This document shows, in pieces, positions 46,582 through 55,065 of a DNA stretch of 64,000 nucleotides. How positions within the stretch are numbered: position 1 is the first letter of the stretch; each line of letters opens with the position of its first letter. Both the position numbers and the translations under genes were made by a program. The notes beneath the pieces are model-generated. The model was not told the origin of the DNA. It did no database searches and worked only from the letters and a program-made list of their open reading frames with translations. The stretch covers positions 1,899,501 through 1,963,500 of the forward strand of contig NZ_CP095061.1 of the NCBI RefSeq assembly GCF_022921055.1, given 5' to 3'. The stretch comes from Hymenobacter volaticus (GTDB lineage: Bacteria > Bacteroidota > Bacteroidia > Cytophagales > Hymenobacteraceae).

Positions 46582-46632
46582 AAGAACGCAAAAAGGCCAC
46601 ATCTTCTATGGATGTGGCCTTTTTGCGTTCTT
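46582..46632. terminator. strong intrinsic terminator
   Basis: A 22-bp perfect stem (46582-46603 with 46611-46632) with a 7-base loop, internal A- and T-runs in the arms, 20 bases after the DUF151 stop. It can act in both directions. Confidence 0.85.
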
Positions 46633-46794
46633 GACATAAAGTTATTACTTGTTAGCAGTTGAGTTGGTAAGCTATCCTTTACGCTCCATGTATTTCAGTC
46701 CCCACAATAGCATAGATAACAAGTCTGGTAATCTTTGATGGTTATTAGTAACAATAACTATTTATCAAACTGAGAATATTTTGAGTATGATGAA

Positions 46795-48114
46795 ATGGCA
46801 AAAGAGCTGGAAATAACTCCAAGAAGTTTCGAGTATGGGTTAGAGGCGCTAAGAGGCTTTGCAGCACTAATTGTAGTGATTTCACATATAATAAATTATG
46901 GTAAATTTATAGATCCGGGCTATTTCCCCGTGGAGCTTACGTCGATATATAATGGCGGCCATTTAATGGTCCTGATATTTCTAGTGCTTTCAGGCTTCGT
47001 AATTTCCGTTAGTACTCAACAGATTAGAAATTGGTATGATATTAAAATTTATTTATACAAACGATTTATAAGAATTTATCCTATATACGTTTTATGCGTC
47101 TTCCTGACATTACTTGTAGCCTCAACATCCTATTCTTTTTTCGCAGTTGCTAGCAACTTGGCTTTCGTAAATGTGCTATTCTCTAATGTATTATTAGACA
47201 ATGGTCCAATATGGTCACTGCATTATGAAGTCTTATTTTATATTGTCTTCATACTTATAGCATACTACAAGTTAAATCCTATAAAAATTGGTTTGTTAGC
47301 CGCTGGAGTAGGGTTAGCTAATTTCTTTTTGGTTGCCTATAGTCACGTGTCTTCTTTGACTTCCTATTGTTTCGGATTCACCTTCTGGATAGCAGGAGTA
47401 GCCATTGCCAACTATTTTAAAACCAAGGAAGCTAGAACGATTGAGTATAGAAAACTAGTAAGCTATTTATTCTTGCTATTGACGCTACCATATTTCAATG
47501 GTTTGACGTTAATAGCAGAGAAATTATCCTTTCGGTACTACGGCGGCTATATAGAATTTTCATTTGATGGTAATATGAATCACTGGTTTAAGAACGCTTT
47601 TGCGTTTTTAGATCTTACACATCTAATATATTGCTGTGTTGGAGTCCTTGTTTTTACGAATAGCAGATTCAAGTATAAGCACGCAGTGTTATTTATAATA
47701 AGAGTTCTGCCACTATATTCCATATGGAATACTAAACATTATTATCCTGAAACATTGCCTAGCCTTGTAGTCCCTTTGTGCTGTTATATATTGAGTTGGC
47801 TTCTGCTTATTAAGTTTGAATTATTAGAAAGGGTATCCATGTATTGTATTCGGTTTTTAATTTGGACGGGAGGGATTTCTTACGCGCTATATGTACTACA
47901 CATACCGATATTATTAGCATTCAACAAGACTACTTTGATGTCGGGCACGCTTGCTACCTACATATTCCGTGTACTATTATACCTGCTTTCAGTGTTCGTC
48001 ATAGCTTATATAATCGAAAAGAAGTTTCAGCCATGGATAAGAAATATAGTATGGCGAAATGGCGTAAGTCCTGATACAACCAGTGAAAAGCAAGCCACAT
48101 TGCTAAAAAGCTGA
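46795..48114 (+). CDS. acyltransferase 3 (OafA/YrhL-like) membrane protein, AT-rich
   Basis: 439 residues with about ten hydrophobic segments. The acyltransferase-3 signature is at the N-terminus: YGLEALRGFAALIVVISHII with the catalytic His, then LSGFVIS and RFIRIYPIYVL; WSLHYEVLFY lies near residue 140. Such proteins O-acylate surface polysaccharide or lipid. Codon use is unlike the neighbours, rich in ATA, TTA and AGA, and the gene is flanked by AT-rich DNA, which suggests transfer from a lower-GC donor. It stands alone, not in a polysaccharide cluster. Confidence 0.9.
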   Translation: MAKELEITPRSFEYGLEALRGFAALIVVISHIINYGKFIDPGYFPVELTSIYNGGHLMVLIFLVLSGFVISVSTQQIRNWYDIKIYLYKRFIRIYPIYVLCVFLTLLVASTSYSFFAVASNLAFVNVLFSNVLLDNGPIWSLHYEVLFYIVFILIAYYKLNPIKIGLLAAGVGLANFFLVAYSHVSSLTSYCFGFTFWIAGVAIANYFKTKEARTIEYRKLVSYLFLLLTLPYFNGLTLIAEKLSFRYYGGYIEFSFDGNMNHWFKNAFAFLDLTHLIYCCVGVLVFTNSRFKYKHAVLFIIRVLPLYSIWNTKHYYPETLPSLVVPLCCYILSWLLLIKFELLERVSMYCIRFLIWTGGISYALYVLHIPILLAFNKTTLMSGTLATYIFRVLLYLLSVFVIAYIIEKKFQPWIRNIVWRNGVSPDTTSEKQATLLKS

Positions 48115-48349
48115 TTTTAAGAAGTTGATATATGAGCCGTAGTTATTATCTAATAAGTTTCGTTTGCTTTGTTTATGAGAGAGAATAATTCCTTTGTGCA
48201 AGTGCCCGCGCAAAACTGTTGACGCTGCTCTTGCTACTTAACGAAGTTAAAAGCCTCTAGTGCCATCAGAGGTAGCATAGGCAATAAGTAAATGCGTAGA
48301 CTTGTGCTGCCTTTACGGCTATTCGTTGGGTGATTACTTTAAGCTTATC

Positions 48350-48889
48350 ATGGACGCTTCTTCTGACTTGCGCTATCCTATTGGCCAACCTACGCTGCCC
48401 ACGGAGCCGCTGGAAGCTGGTGCGCGCACTGCCCATATTGCCCATATTGCCCTGCTGCCTGATCAAGTGCGTGCTGCTGTTACGGGCCTGAGTGCAGCGC
48501 AGCTTGATACGCCTTACCGCCCCGGCGGTTGGACCGTGCGCCAAGTTATACACCACCTCCCCGACTCTCACTTAAACAGCTACACCCGTTTCCGGCTAGC
48601 TCTTACCGAAGAAAATCCCACGGTGCGCCCCTACGATGAGCACGCCTGGGCGGAACTACCCGACATAGCCGCTACGCCACCTGCCGTGTCGTTGGCTATG
48701 CTAGAGTCCTTGCACATCCGGTGGACCATCTTGCTGCGTAACCTCAGCACCGAGCAGTGGCAACGCACCTTCTACCATCCTGGTAGCCAGCGCGACTTCA
48801 CGCTGGACCAAGCCCTGGTGATGTACTCCTGGCACGGCCGGCACCACTTGGGGCATATCACGGAACTGCGCAAACGGCAGGGCTGGTAG
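48350..48889 (+). CDS. DinB/YfiT-family metal-dependent transferase-like protein
   Basis: 179 residues from the ATG at 48350 (MDASSDLRYPIGQP); the longer frame from 48302 lacks family resemblance. The four-helix DinB fold carries the metal His triad: QVIHHLPDSHLN, and HGRHHLGHITELR at the C-terminus. YfiT relatives in Firmicutes are bacillithiol transferases or putative hydrolases; the activity here is not established. A terminator follows. Confidence 0.85.
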   Translation: MDASSDLRYPIGQPTLPTEPLEAGARTAHIAHIALLPDQVRAAVTGLSAAQLDTPYRPGGWTVRQVIHHLPDSHLNSYTRFRLALTEENPTVRPYDEHAWAELPDIAATPPAVSLAMLESLHIRWTILLRNLSTEQWQRTFYHPGSQRDFTLDQALVMYSWHGRHHLGHITELRKRQGW

Positions 48890-48913
48890 CTGCCGGCAGT
48901 GTTTCACTAGTGC

Positions 48914-48967
48914 GCGAAAACACCAAGCCCTGACTTTCTTTAGAAGGTCAGGGCTTGGTGTTTTCGC
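48914..48967. terminator. bidirectional terminator
   Basis: A perfect 21-bp stem (48914-48934 with 48947-48967) with A- and T-runs in the arms, between the convergent DinB-like gene and the ABC transporter genes. Confidence 0.85.
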
Positions 48968-49006
48968 TGTATTCAAATCAGCAGTCTACAAACGTGCCTG
49001 CGGAGG

Positions 49007-49816
49007 TTATACCTCCGATAATGGCTCGTTGGCAAGGGCTTCGAGACCACCTTCCGATTCCTCATCCACTCGCTTGGCGGCACGGACAAGGCTGCTGCTG
49101 AAGATAAATTCGCGCAGCTCGGGTACTTTGGCATTTAGGATTTCATCTTTATTGCCATCCCACAGTTTCTCACCTTTATGCAGGAAGATGATGTGGTCCC
49201 CGATTTCAACCACGGAGTTCATGTCGTGGGTGATGACGACGGTGGTGATACCGTATTCGTGGGTGATTTCGTGGATGAGTTCGTCGATCTTGATGCTGGT
49301 GGCGGGGTCGAGGCCAGAGTTGGGTTCGTCGCAGAAAAGGTAGGTGCAATTAGGGGCAATGGCGCGGGCAATACCTACCCGCTTCTTCATACCGCCCGAA
49401 ATTTCGGATGGCATCTTGTTGCCCGCATTCTCAAGACCTACGCGCTTGAGGCAGAATTCCACCCGGTCGCGACGCTCTTCCTTGCTCATTTCCGGCGTCA
49501 ACATCTTCAGCGGAAACTCGGTATTTTCATACACGGTCATCGAGTCGAACAGAGCCGAGCCTTGAAACAGCATTCCGATTTTGCGGCGAATCTCCTGGCG
49601 GATATCCACTTTGTTGTTGGTGAACACCGTGCCGTCGAAGGTAATACTGCCCAAGTCGGGCTTGATTAGCCCAACGATGCACTGCAGCAGCACACTTTTA
49701 CCAGTGCCCGAGCCGCCTAGCAGCAGATTGCATTTACCTGTCTCGAACGTGCAGTTGATGCCCCGCAAAACGGGGTTGCCGTTGAACGCCTTTTGAATAT
49801 TATGAACTTCAATCAT
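49007..49816 (-). CDS. MlaF-like ABC transporter ATP-binding protein
   Basis: 269 residues. Walker A GGSGTGKSVLLQC, Q loop MLFQGSALFDSM, signature ISGGMKKRVGIARAI, Walker B YLFCDEPNSGLDP and H loop VITHDMNSV are intact. The sequence is of the Mla/Mce (phospholipid) class. It follows the MlaE-like permease by 81 bases on the same strand, so the two form a lipid transporter maintaining outer-membrane asymmetry (inferred from family). No MlaD substrate-binding gene is adjacent. Confidence 0.9.
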   Translation of the reverse strand: MIEVHNIQKAFNGNPVLRGINCTFETGKCNLLLGGSGTGKSVLLQCIVGLIKPDLGSITFDGTVFTNNKVDIRQEIRRKIGMLFQGSALFDSMTVYENTEFPLKMLTPEMSKEERRDRVEFCLKRVGLENAGNKMPSEISGGMKKRVGIARAIAPNCTYLFCDEPNSGLDPATSIKIDELIHEITHEYGITTVVITHDMNSVVEIGDHIIFLHKGEKLWDGNKDEILNAKVPELREFIFSSSLVRAAKRVDEESEGGLEALANEPLSEV

Positions 49817-49897
49817 GAGAAGGAAAGCTACAGTTGTTGTCCACTAGGCTCAAGCCACATGTTGCTAAAGACATGCCCCTTGAGACTAGCAACACTT

Positions 49898-50629
49898 CTA
49901 GAGAAGTATTGCTGCTAGTACGAAATCGGCCAGCAGAATGGCAATAATAGAATTGGTAACGGCGCCTGTGCTAGCGGCTCCTACTTCCAACGCGCCACCT
50001 TCGGTGTAGTAGCCTTTGAAAGCTGATATAGACGACACCAAAAAGGCAAATACCACCGACTTGATTAGAGCGAAGGTGATGTTGTAAGGAATAAAGTCGC
50101 TGCGGATACCCTCAATATATTCTGATGCTGAAATGGCGCCCGTGAGCGTGCCAGCCAAGTACCCACCCAAAATAGAAAGCAGCATGGCTAAAATCACGAG
50201 CAGCGGAAACATCAAAATAGCCGCTACAATGCGAGGGAGCACTAGATAAGATGCCGAGTTGATGCCCATAACCTCCAACGCCGCCACCTGCTCAGTAATA
50301 CGCATCGTGCCCAAACCACCAGCAATGCTCGACCCAACTTTCCCTGCCAACACAATGCTGGTAATGGTAGGTGCTAGCTCCAGAATCGTCATTTCGCGCA
50401 CCATGTACCCGATAGTAGACTTGGGAATGAGCGGGCTAACAAGGTTGTAAGAAATCTGTACGCACGTAACAGCACCAATAAAAGCCGATACAATAGCGAC
50501 AATAAAAACCGAATCGGTGCCGATAAGAATGCACTCATCGATCGTACGGGTCCAGAGCACACCAAACCGCTCTTTCCGGACGAGCATGCTCTGGATGAAG
50601 AGAATAAAAGAGCCGAAAGTTTTAACCAT
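49898..50629 (-). CDS. MlaE-like lipid ABC transporter permease
   Basis: 243 residues, five or six hydrophobic helices. Family motifs include FIGAVTCVQISYNL, REMTILELAPTITSIVLAGKVGSSIAGGLGTMRITEQVAALEVMG (given here only as landmarks near residues 85-130) and GALEVGAASTGAVTNSII at the C-terminus. It is the membrane partner of the ATPase downstream. The gene is divergent from an SDR gene with a 105-base gap. Confidence 0.9.
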   Translation of the reverse strand: MVKTFGSFILFIQSMLVRKERFGVLWTRTIDECILIGTDSVFIVAIVSAFIGAVTCVQISYNLVSPLIPKSTIGYMVREMTILELAPTITSIVLAGKVGSSIAGGLGTMRITEQVAALEVMGINSASYLVLPRIVAAILMFPLLVILAMLLSILGGYLAGTLTGAISASEYIEGIRSDFIPYNITFALIKSVVFAFLVSSISAFKGYYTEGGALEVGAASTGAVTNSIIAILLADFVLAAILL

Positions 50630-50734
50630 GAGGAGAGAAGTGAGAGTAAAAGCGGAAACTTGCGGCAGAACGCCGATTGTCAGGTTCTAACGGCTGAAAC
50701 CCCTTACGTAAAAAGCGCAACAGTAATCAAAGGA

Positions 50735-51448
50735 ATGGAAAAATATGTCGTAGTAACCGGAGGAACAAAGGGCATTGGGCGGGCCATCGTACTACGCTTC
50801 CTACGAGCCGGGCGACCAGTCGTTACTTGTGCCCGCTCCGCCAGTGACTTAGTTGAACTACAAACAGCTACGAGCAGGGAAGTTCCCGGTGCTGTACTAC
50901 ATACGTTGCCTGCCGATCTAAGTAAACAGGAAGACTGTCGTCGTTTCACAGATTTTGTGTTGGGCTTAGAAGGAGAGGTAGACGTACTCGTTAATAACAC
51001 GGGTGCTTTTTTGCCTGGAAGGTTGCAAGACGAACCCGTTGATGGCTCGCAATTGCGCCAAATGTTAGCTGCCAACTTGCTCAGCGCTTATGATGTGACG
51101 CTGCCACTGCTGCCCGGTTTGATTGCGCGGCGCCAAGGCCATATCTTCACCATTTGCTCTACGGCTAGCATCACAGCTTACCCCAACGGTGGTTCGTACG
51201 GTATTGCCAAACACGCTCTCTACGGCCTTACCCGCAACCTGCGCGAAGAACTCAAAGAACACAACGTCCGTGTGACGGCCGTGCTGCCCGGCGCCACCCT
51301 TACCGCCAGTTGGGCCGGCGTCGACTTGCCCGCCGAACGGTTTATCCAGTCCGACGATATTGCCGAGGCAATCTTTTCAACCTATAGCCTCTCACCACAT
51401 GCTGTAGTAGAGGAATTGCTGATCCGGCCGCAGCTAGGGGATATTTAA
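50735..51448 (+). CDS. short-chain dehydrogenase/reductase
   Basis: 237 residues from the ATG at 50735 (MEKYVVVTGGTKGIGRAIV). TGGTKGIG is the cofactor loop, DVLVNNTGAF the adenine-ring region, and the catalytic Ser (ICSTAS) with YGIAKHAL (YxxxK) are intact. Substrate unknown; 3-oxoacyl reductase-like. The longer frame from 50660 is not supported. Confidence 0.85.
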   Translation: MEKYVVVTGGTKGIGRAIVLRFLRAGRPVVTCARSASDLVELQTATSREVPGAVLHTLPADLSKQEDCRRFTDFVLGLEGEVDVLVNNTGAFLPGRLQDEPVDGSQLRQMLAANLLSAYDVTLPLLPGLIARRQGHIFTICSTASITAYPNGGSYGIAKHALYGLTRNLREELKEHNVRVTAVLPGATLTASWAGVDLPAERFIQSDDIAEAIFSTYSLSPHAVVEELLIRPQLGDI

Positions 51449-51506
51449 GTATTTAATTCAAGTTGCGAAGTAGCGCCTGAGGTTGGTAACCTAATAGTCG
51501 GGGAAA

Positions 51507-51535
51507 AACCTGGCGCCGCATAACGGCGCTAGGTT
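51507..51535 (+). terminator. weak hairpin after the SDR gene
   Basis: A 12-bp stem with one mismatch (51507-51518 with 51524-51535) and a 5-base loop, without a T-run. It may be a poor terminator or a structural relic. Confidence 0.3.
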
Positions 51536-51649
51536 AGCAGACCTGTCTGGCACCGTCGGTGCGAAGTCGCTGTAAGCGCACTTTTTACAACCCTTTAGGC
51601 TGCTACGTGGCTATTTTGCAGCATGAGTAATTCAGTGTGCTGGCGCTTA

Positions 51650-52417
51650 TTAATTGGTTTTGACCAGCTTGCCCTTGCCCGTTATCCGAATATCGGCTTG
51701 GCTAGGGTTGCCAGTATAATAGATGGTACTGGTGCCAGCATGAGTGCCGTTGAGAACTCCAGCTGTATTGAGATAGATAGCACCATCAGCATAGAACGAA
51801 AGGTCGAGGTAACAATAACTGGCTATGTGCAAGTTGGTGGCTAAGAAGCGGCCCAATCCGCCACCGCTTAGTAGTAGGGTGTTCGTTTGGCCATGCAGGC
51901 GATAATCGCCAAGCTCGTACTGGTCGATCCACAAATACTTGCTGTTGACGTCTAGATCAAAGTCGCCGGCGCCTTTGAGGTGCAGGAAAAGTGTATCGGC
52001 TTGGAACTGGCCTTCGGTGCGGATGTTGCCCTGGCCATACAGCGACATATCCGGCAACTCAGGCACGTGTAATGTTACTTCGTGCGGCACCGAGTAGCTG
52101 CGGGTCCAATTGCAAGTGCTTTCGTTGCTGACGTACAGGTGATTGTTGCGGACTTCAAGTTTCAGGTCCTCTTGCAAATGGGAACCGGTGCGGACCTCGG
52201 CGTAGGTGGTGGTGTCGGGCACCAGCGTGATGTTTACATTGTCGGTGGCGGTGAGTTCCTTGAAGGCTGTTAGCTCGCGTCGTTCGGTGGTTACGGGGCC
52301 GGCGCTTTTCAGGCAATCATTGTCTTGGCAGGATGTTAATGGCCACGCGAGCAGTAGCGCGCGTAAAACCCATCGTAGGCCGCTAACTTGCGGCGCATAT
52401 CCAATCCGAATCATCAT
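51650..52417 (-). CDS. GIN-domain (DUF2807) lipoprotein-like protein
   Basis: 255 residues; two adjacent ATGs (52417, 52414). The N-terminus reads as a lipoprotein signal with WPLTSC. The mature part is a right-handed beta-solenoid-like head-GIN domain: LTAFKELTATDNVNITLVPD, LEVRNNHLYVSNES, MSLYGQGNIRTEGQF and LHLKGAGDFDLDV. These proteins are common in Bacteroidota envelopes and have no assigned biochemical role. Its start is nine bases from the divergent SDR start at 52427, so the two share a very compact promoter region or one start is further in. Confidence 0.8.
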   Translation of the reverse strand: MMIRIGYAPQVSGLRWVLRALLLAWPLTSCQDNDCLKSAGPVTTERRELTAFKELTATDNVNITLVPDTTTYAEVRTGSHLQEDLKLEVRNNHLYVSNESTCNWTRSYSVPHEVTLHVPELPDMSLYGQGNIRTEGQFQADTLFLHLKGAGDFDLDVNSKYLWIDQYELGDYRLHGQTNTLLLSGGGLGRFLATNLHIASYCYLDLSFYADGAIYLNTAGVLNGTHAGTSTIYYTGNPSQADIRITGKGKLVKTN

Positions 52418-52426
52418 CTTACAGCC

Positions 52427-53119
52427 ATGGAACTAAGCGGCAAGGTAGCCATTATCACAGGCGTCAGCAAAGGTATAGGGCGCGCTACGGCCGATGCCTT
52501 GTTGGCTAAAGGCGCCGTAGTGGCCGGCTGGGGCCGTTCCGCGCCGGAAGGTCTCACGCACGAGCGGTTCCAGTTTTTCGAGTGCGACATCCGCGACGAG
52601 ACGTCGGTGCAGGAGGCGTGCATGAACACCCGGCGGGAACTAGGTGCCGAAATCCACGTGTTGGTCAACAATGCAGGTATCGGCAATTTCGGGCCTGTTG
52701 ACGGCTTTTCTTCCGAAGATTGGCACGCCATGTTTGATACCAATGTGCATGGGCTGTTTTACTGCACCAAGGCGGTATTGCCTTACATGAAACAGCAGCA
52801 CGAAGGCCATATTGTGAATGTGGGTTCGTTGGCGGGTACGGCGGGCACGGCCAATCTGGCGGGCTACTGCGCTACCAAGTACGCCGTGCGCGGCTTCTCC
52901 GATGCTTTGTTCAAGGAAGTACGGCCCGATGGCGTGCGGGTGACCTGTATTATGCCGGGCTCGGTGGAAACCAATTTCAACGGTGCTAACCCCGGTGAGG
53001 AACCGAACCCCCACATGATGCAACCCGAGGACATTGCCGCCGCCATTGTGCACGCGCTGGAAGCGCCATTCAGCGTCATGATTTCCGAAGTGCAGATGCG
53101 GCCTACGCAACCAAAGTAA
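52427..53119 (+). CDS. short-chain dehydrogenase/reductase
   Basis: 230 residues from the ATG at 52427 (MELSGKVAIITGVSKGIG). Cofactor loop TGVSKGIG, HVLVNNAGIG, VNVGSLAGTAG (catalytic Ser region) and YCATKYAVRGF (YxxxK) are intact. PGSVETNFNG is the loop after the active site. Substrate unknown. It precedes the gldA operon by a palindromic repeat. Confidence 0.88.
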   Translation: MELSGKVAIITGVSKGIGRATADALLAKGAVVAGWGRSAPEGLTHERFQFFECDIRDETSVQEACMNTRRELGAEIHVLVNNAGIGNFGPVDGFSSEDWHAMFDTNVHGLFYCTKAVLPYMKQQHEGHIVNVGSLAGTAGTANLAGYCATKYAVRGFSDALFKEVRPDGVRVTCIMPGSVETNFNGANPGEEPNPHMMQPEDIAAAIVHALEAPFSVMISEVQMRPTQPK

Positions 53120-53129
53120 AACCAGGAGG

Positions 53130-53234
53130 ATAGCGCGAAGCTCCAGCTTCGCGTATCGTTGAACGATTCAAGCCGGGTGGTTGTGGTATCGTTCAGCATC
53201 AGCAACGATGTGTGAAGCTGGAGTTTCGCGCTAT
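53130..53234. repeat. interspersed palindromic repeat, family 2, copy B
   Basis: Left arm ATAGCGCGAAGCTCCAGCTT from 53130, right arm its near-complement ending in TTTCGCGCTAT at 53234, with inner ATCGTTG/CAACGAT pairs. The related element is at 22568-22660. It ends five bases before the gldA ATG. Confidence 0.8.
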
Positions 53235-53239
53235 AGTAT

Positions 53240-54148
53240 ATGGTAGAAGTTCAACACTTAAGCAAAACCTTCGGCGCCCAAACGGCTGTGAACAACATAT
53301 CTTTCACAGTTGGGAAAGGCGAGATTCTAGGGTTTTTGGGGCCTAATGGCGCCGGCAAGTCCACAACCATGAAAATGGCTACCGGGTATTTGCCGCCCTC
53401 GGCGGGCACCGTGCTCATCGAAGGCTATGATGTGCTGACGGCCCCGTTGGAAGTGCGCCGCCGCGTAGGGTATCTGCCCGAGCACAACCCGCTGTATCTG
53501 GACATGTACGTGCACGAGTACCTGGAATTTATTGGGTCGGTGCACGGCTTACGCGGCAGTGAGCTACGCCGCCGCGTGCCGCAACTCGTGGACAGAGTAG
53601 GCTTGGGGCGGGAGCAGAACAAGCAGATTGGAGCCCTCTCGAAAGGCTACCGTCAGCGGGTGGGGTTGGCCCAAGCGCTCATCCACGACCCTGGCGTCTT
53701 GATTCTCGATGAGCCTACTACCGGCTTGGACCCCAACCAGATTGGCGAAATCCGGAACCTTATTCGGGAATTGGGGCAAGACAAGACGGTCATCTTTAGT
53801 ACACACATTCTGCCCGAAGTAGCTGCCTTGTGCAGCCGCGCCGTCATCATCAACCGCGGCCAACTTGTGGCCGACTCGCCGGTATCGGAGTTAGGGGCGC
53901 GTGCCAAAACCGAAACCATAATCCGCGCCGAGTTCGAGCAAGCCGTTGACACCGCCATGCTGCAAGCCTTGCCGGGTATTAGCCACGTGGAAGTGGAAAG
54001 CAGTAATACCTACCGCATTCGGGCCACTGCCGGCACCGACCAGCGCGGGGCTATTTCGCGGCTGGCCGCTCAGCAAGGGTGGGTACTGCTTGGGTTGCGG
54101 CAGGAAGAGCAGTCGTTGGAAAAAGTTTTCCAGTCATTAACGAAATAA
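53240..54148 (+). CDS. gldA: gliding-motility ABC transporter ATPase GldA
   Basis: 302 residues. Walker A GPNGAGKSTTMKM, Q loop region VGYLPEHNPLYLDM, signature LSKGYRQRVGLAQAL and Walker B VLILDEPTTGLDP are intact; the C-terminal extension (about 215-302) is typical of GldA. With GldF and GldG, encoded next, it forms the ABC transporter required for gliding in flavobacteria. The start at 53240 is preceded closely by a palindromic repeat, with no obvious ribosome-binding site, as usual in the phylum. Confidence 0.92.
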   Translation: MVEVQHLSKTFGAQTAVNNISFTVGKGEILGFLGPNGAGKSTTMKMATGYLPPSAGTVLIEGYDVLTAPLEVRRRVGYLPEHNPLYLDMYVHEYLEFIGSVHGLRGSELRRRVPQLVDRVGLGREQNKQIGALSKGYRQRVGLAQALIHDPGVLILDEPTTGLDPNQIGEIRNLIRELGQDKTVIFSTHILPEVAALCSRAVIINRGQLVADSPVSELGARAKTETIIRAEFEQAVDTAMLQALPGISHVEVESSNTYRIRATAGTDQRGAISRLAAQQGWVLLGLRQEEQSLEKVFQSLTK

Positions 54149-54159
54149 GTTGCCTCAGC

Positions 54160-54194
54160 TAAACCGTCGTGCTTCGGCTCTGCGCAGCATGCTG
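54160..54194. repeat. fragment of family 1 repeat
   Basis: Between gldA and gldF a short piece, CGTGCTTCGGCTCTGCGCAG and neighbours, matches one arm of the family-1 element with two differences. No second arm is left. Confidence 0.45.
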
Positions 54195-54225
54195 GTCTTC
54201 ATTATCAATTAGCACATCAGCCTCG

Positions 54226-54951
54226 ATGTACGCCATACTTCGCAAAGAATTCAATTCCTTTCTCAATTCCCCAGTGGCTTATGTCGTCATTGGGGTGTTT
54301 TTGGTTGCCACGGGCCTGTTCGTGTGGGTCTTTCCTGATAGCTCGGTGCTTGACTACGGCTTTGCCGATTTGCAGACGTTGTTCAACATGGCCCCCTGGA
54401 TCTTCCTGTTTCTGATTCCGGCCATTACCATGCGCACTTTTGCCGAGGAAAAGAAAGCCGGCACCATTGAATTGCTGCTTACCCGGCCGCTCACCGACGG
54501 GCAGATAATAGGCGGGAAGTACTTGGCTTGCCTGTTGCTGGCGTTGCTGGCACTGCTGCCTACCCTGCTGTATTATTATTCGGTGTACAGGCTCGGCAAC
54601 CCCGAAGGCAATATCGATTCGGCGGCTACTGTGGGGTCTTATATTGGTTTGGTGCTGCTGGCGGCAGTTTTTGCAGCTATTGGCATCTTTGCCAGCGCCA
54701 TCACTCGCGACCAAATCATTGCTTTTTTGGTGGCAGTGGTTGGTTGCTTTCTAGTGTACTCTGGCTTCGATTCGTTGGCGTCGGTTTTCGACGGGACACC
54801 TGCTTACTACATCGGTCAGCTCGGCATTGCCGCTCACTACCGCGACATCAGCAAAGGTCTCATCGACTCCCGCGACCTAACCTACTTCTTTAGCTTAATT
54901 ATCGGGTTGCTTCTGGCAACCAGGCTGGTGCTGCAAAGCCGCAACTGGTAA
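54226..54951 (+). CDS. gldF: gliding-motility ABC transporter permease GldF
   Basis: 241 residues from the ATG at 54226 (MYAILRKEFNSFLNSPVAYV); an in-frame TTG/ATG upstream is not supported. Six hydrophobic segments; ITMRTFAEEKKAGTIELLLT and LTDGQIIGGKYLACL are the typical ABC-2 permease coupling regions. It is the membrane subunit for GldA and lies 77 bases after it. Confidence 0.92.
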   Translation: MYAILRKEFNSFLNSPVAYVVIGVFLVATGLFVWVFPDSSVLDYGFADLQTLFNMAPWIFLFLIPAITMRTFAEEKKAGTIELLLTRPLTDGQIIGGKYLACLLLALLALLPTLLYYYSVYRLGNPEGNIDSAATVGSYIGLVLLAAVFAAIGIFASAITRDQIIAFLVAVVGCFLVYSGFDSLASVFDGTPAYYIGQLGIAAHYRDISKGLIDSRDLTYFFSLIIGLLLATRLVLQSRNW

Positions 54952-55065
54952 TCGCACTGCAAGCTGACCTGCCTTCCTGCCAGGAGAATTGATAGATACA
55001 TAGTACAGAAAATAGTCTCTTGGCCCTACTGCGGACAAGGAGAGGGGGTAGGCCCCCGACAAGAT

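Noticed and set aside
48302..48349. Longer start for the DinB-like protein
   Set aside because: The extra residues show no family similarity; the ATG at 48350 fits the usual length.
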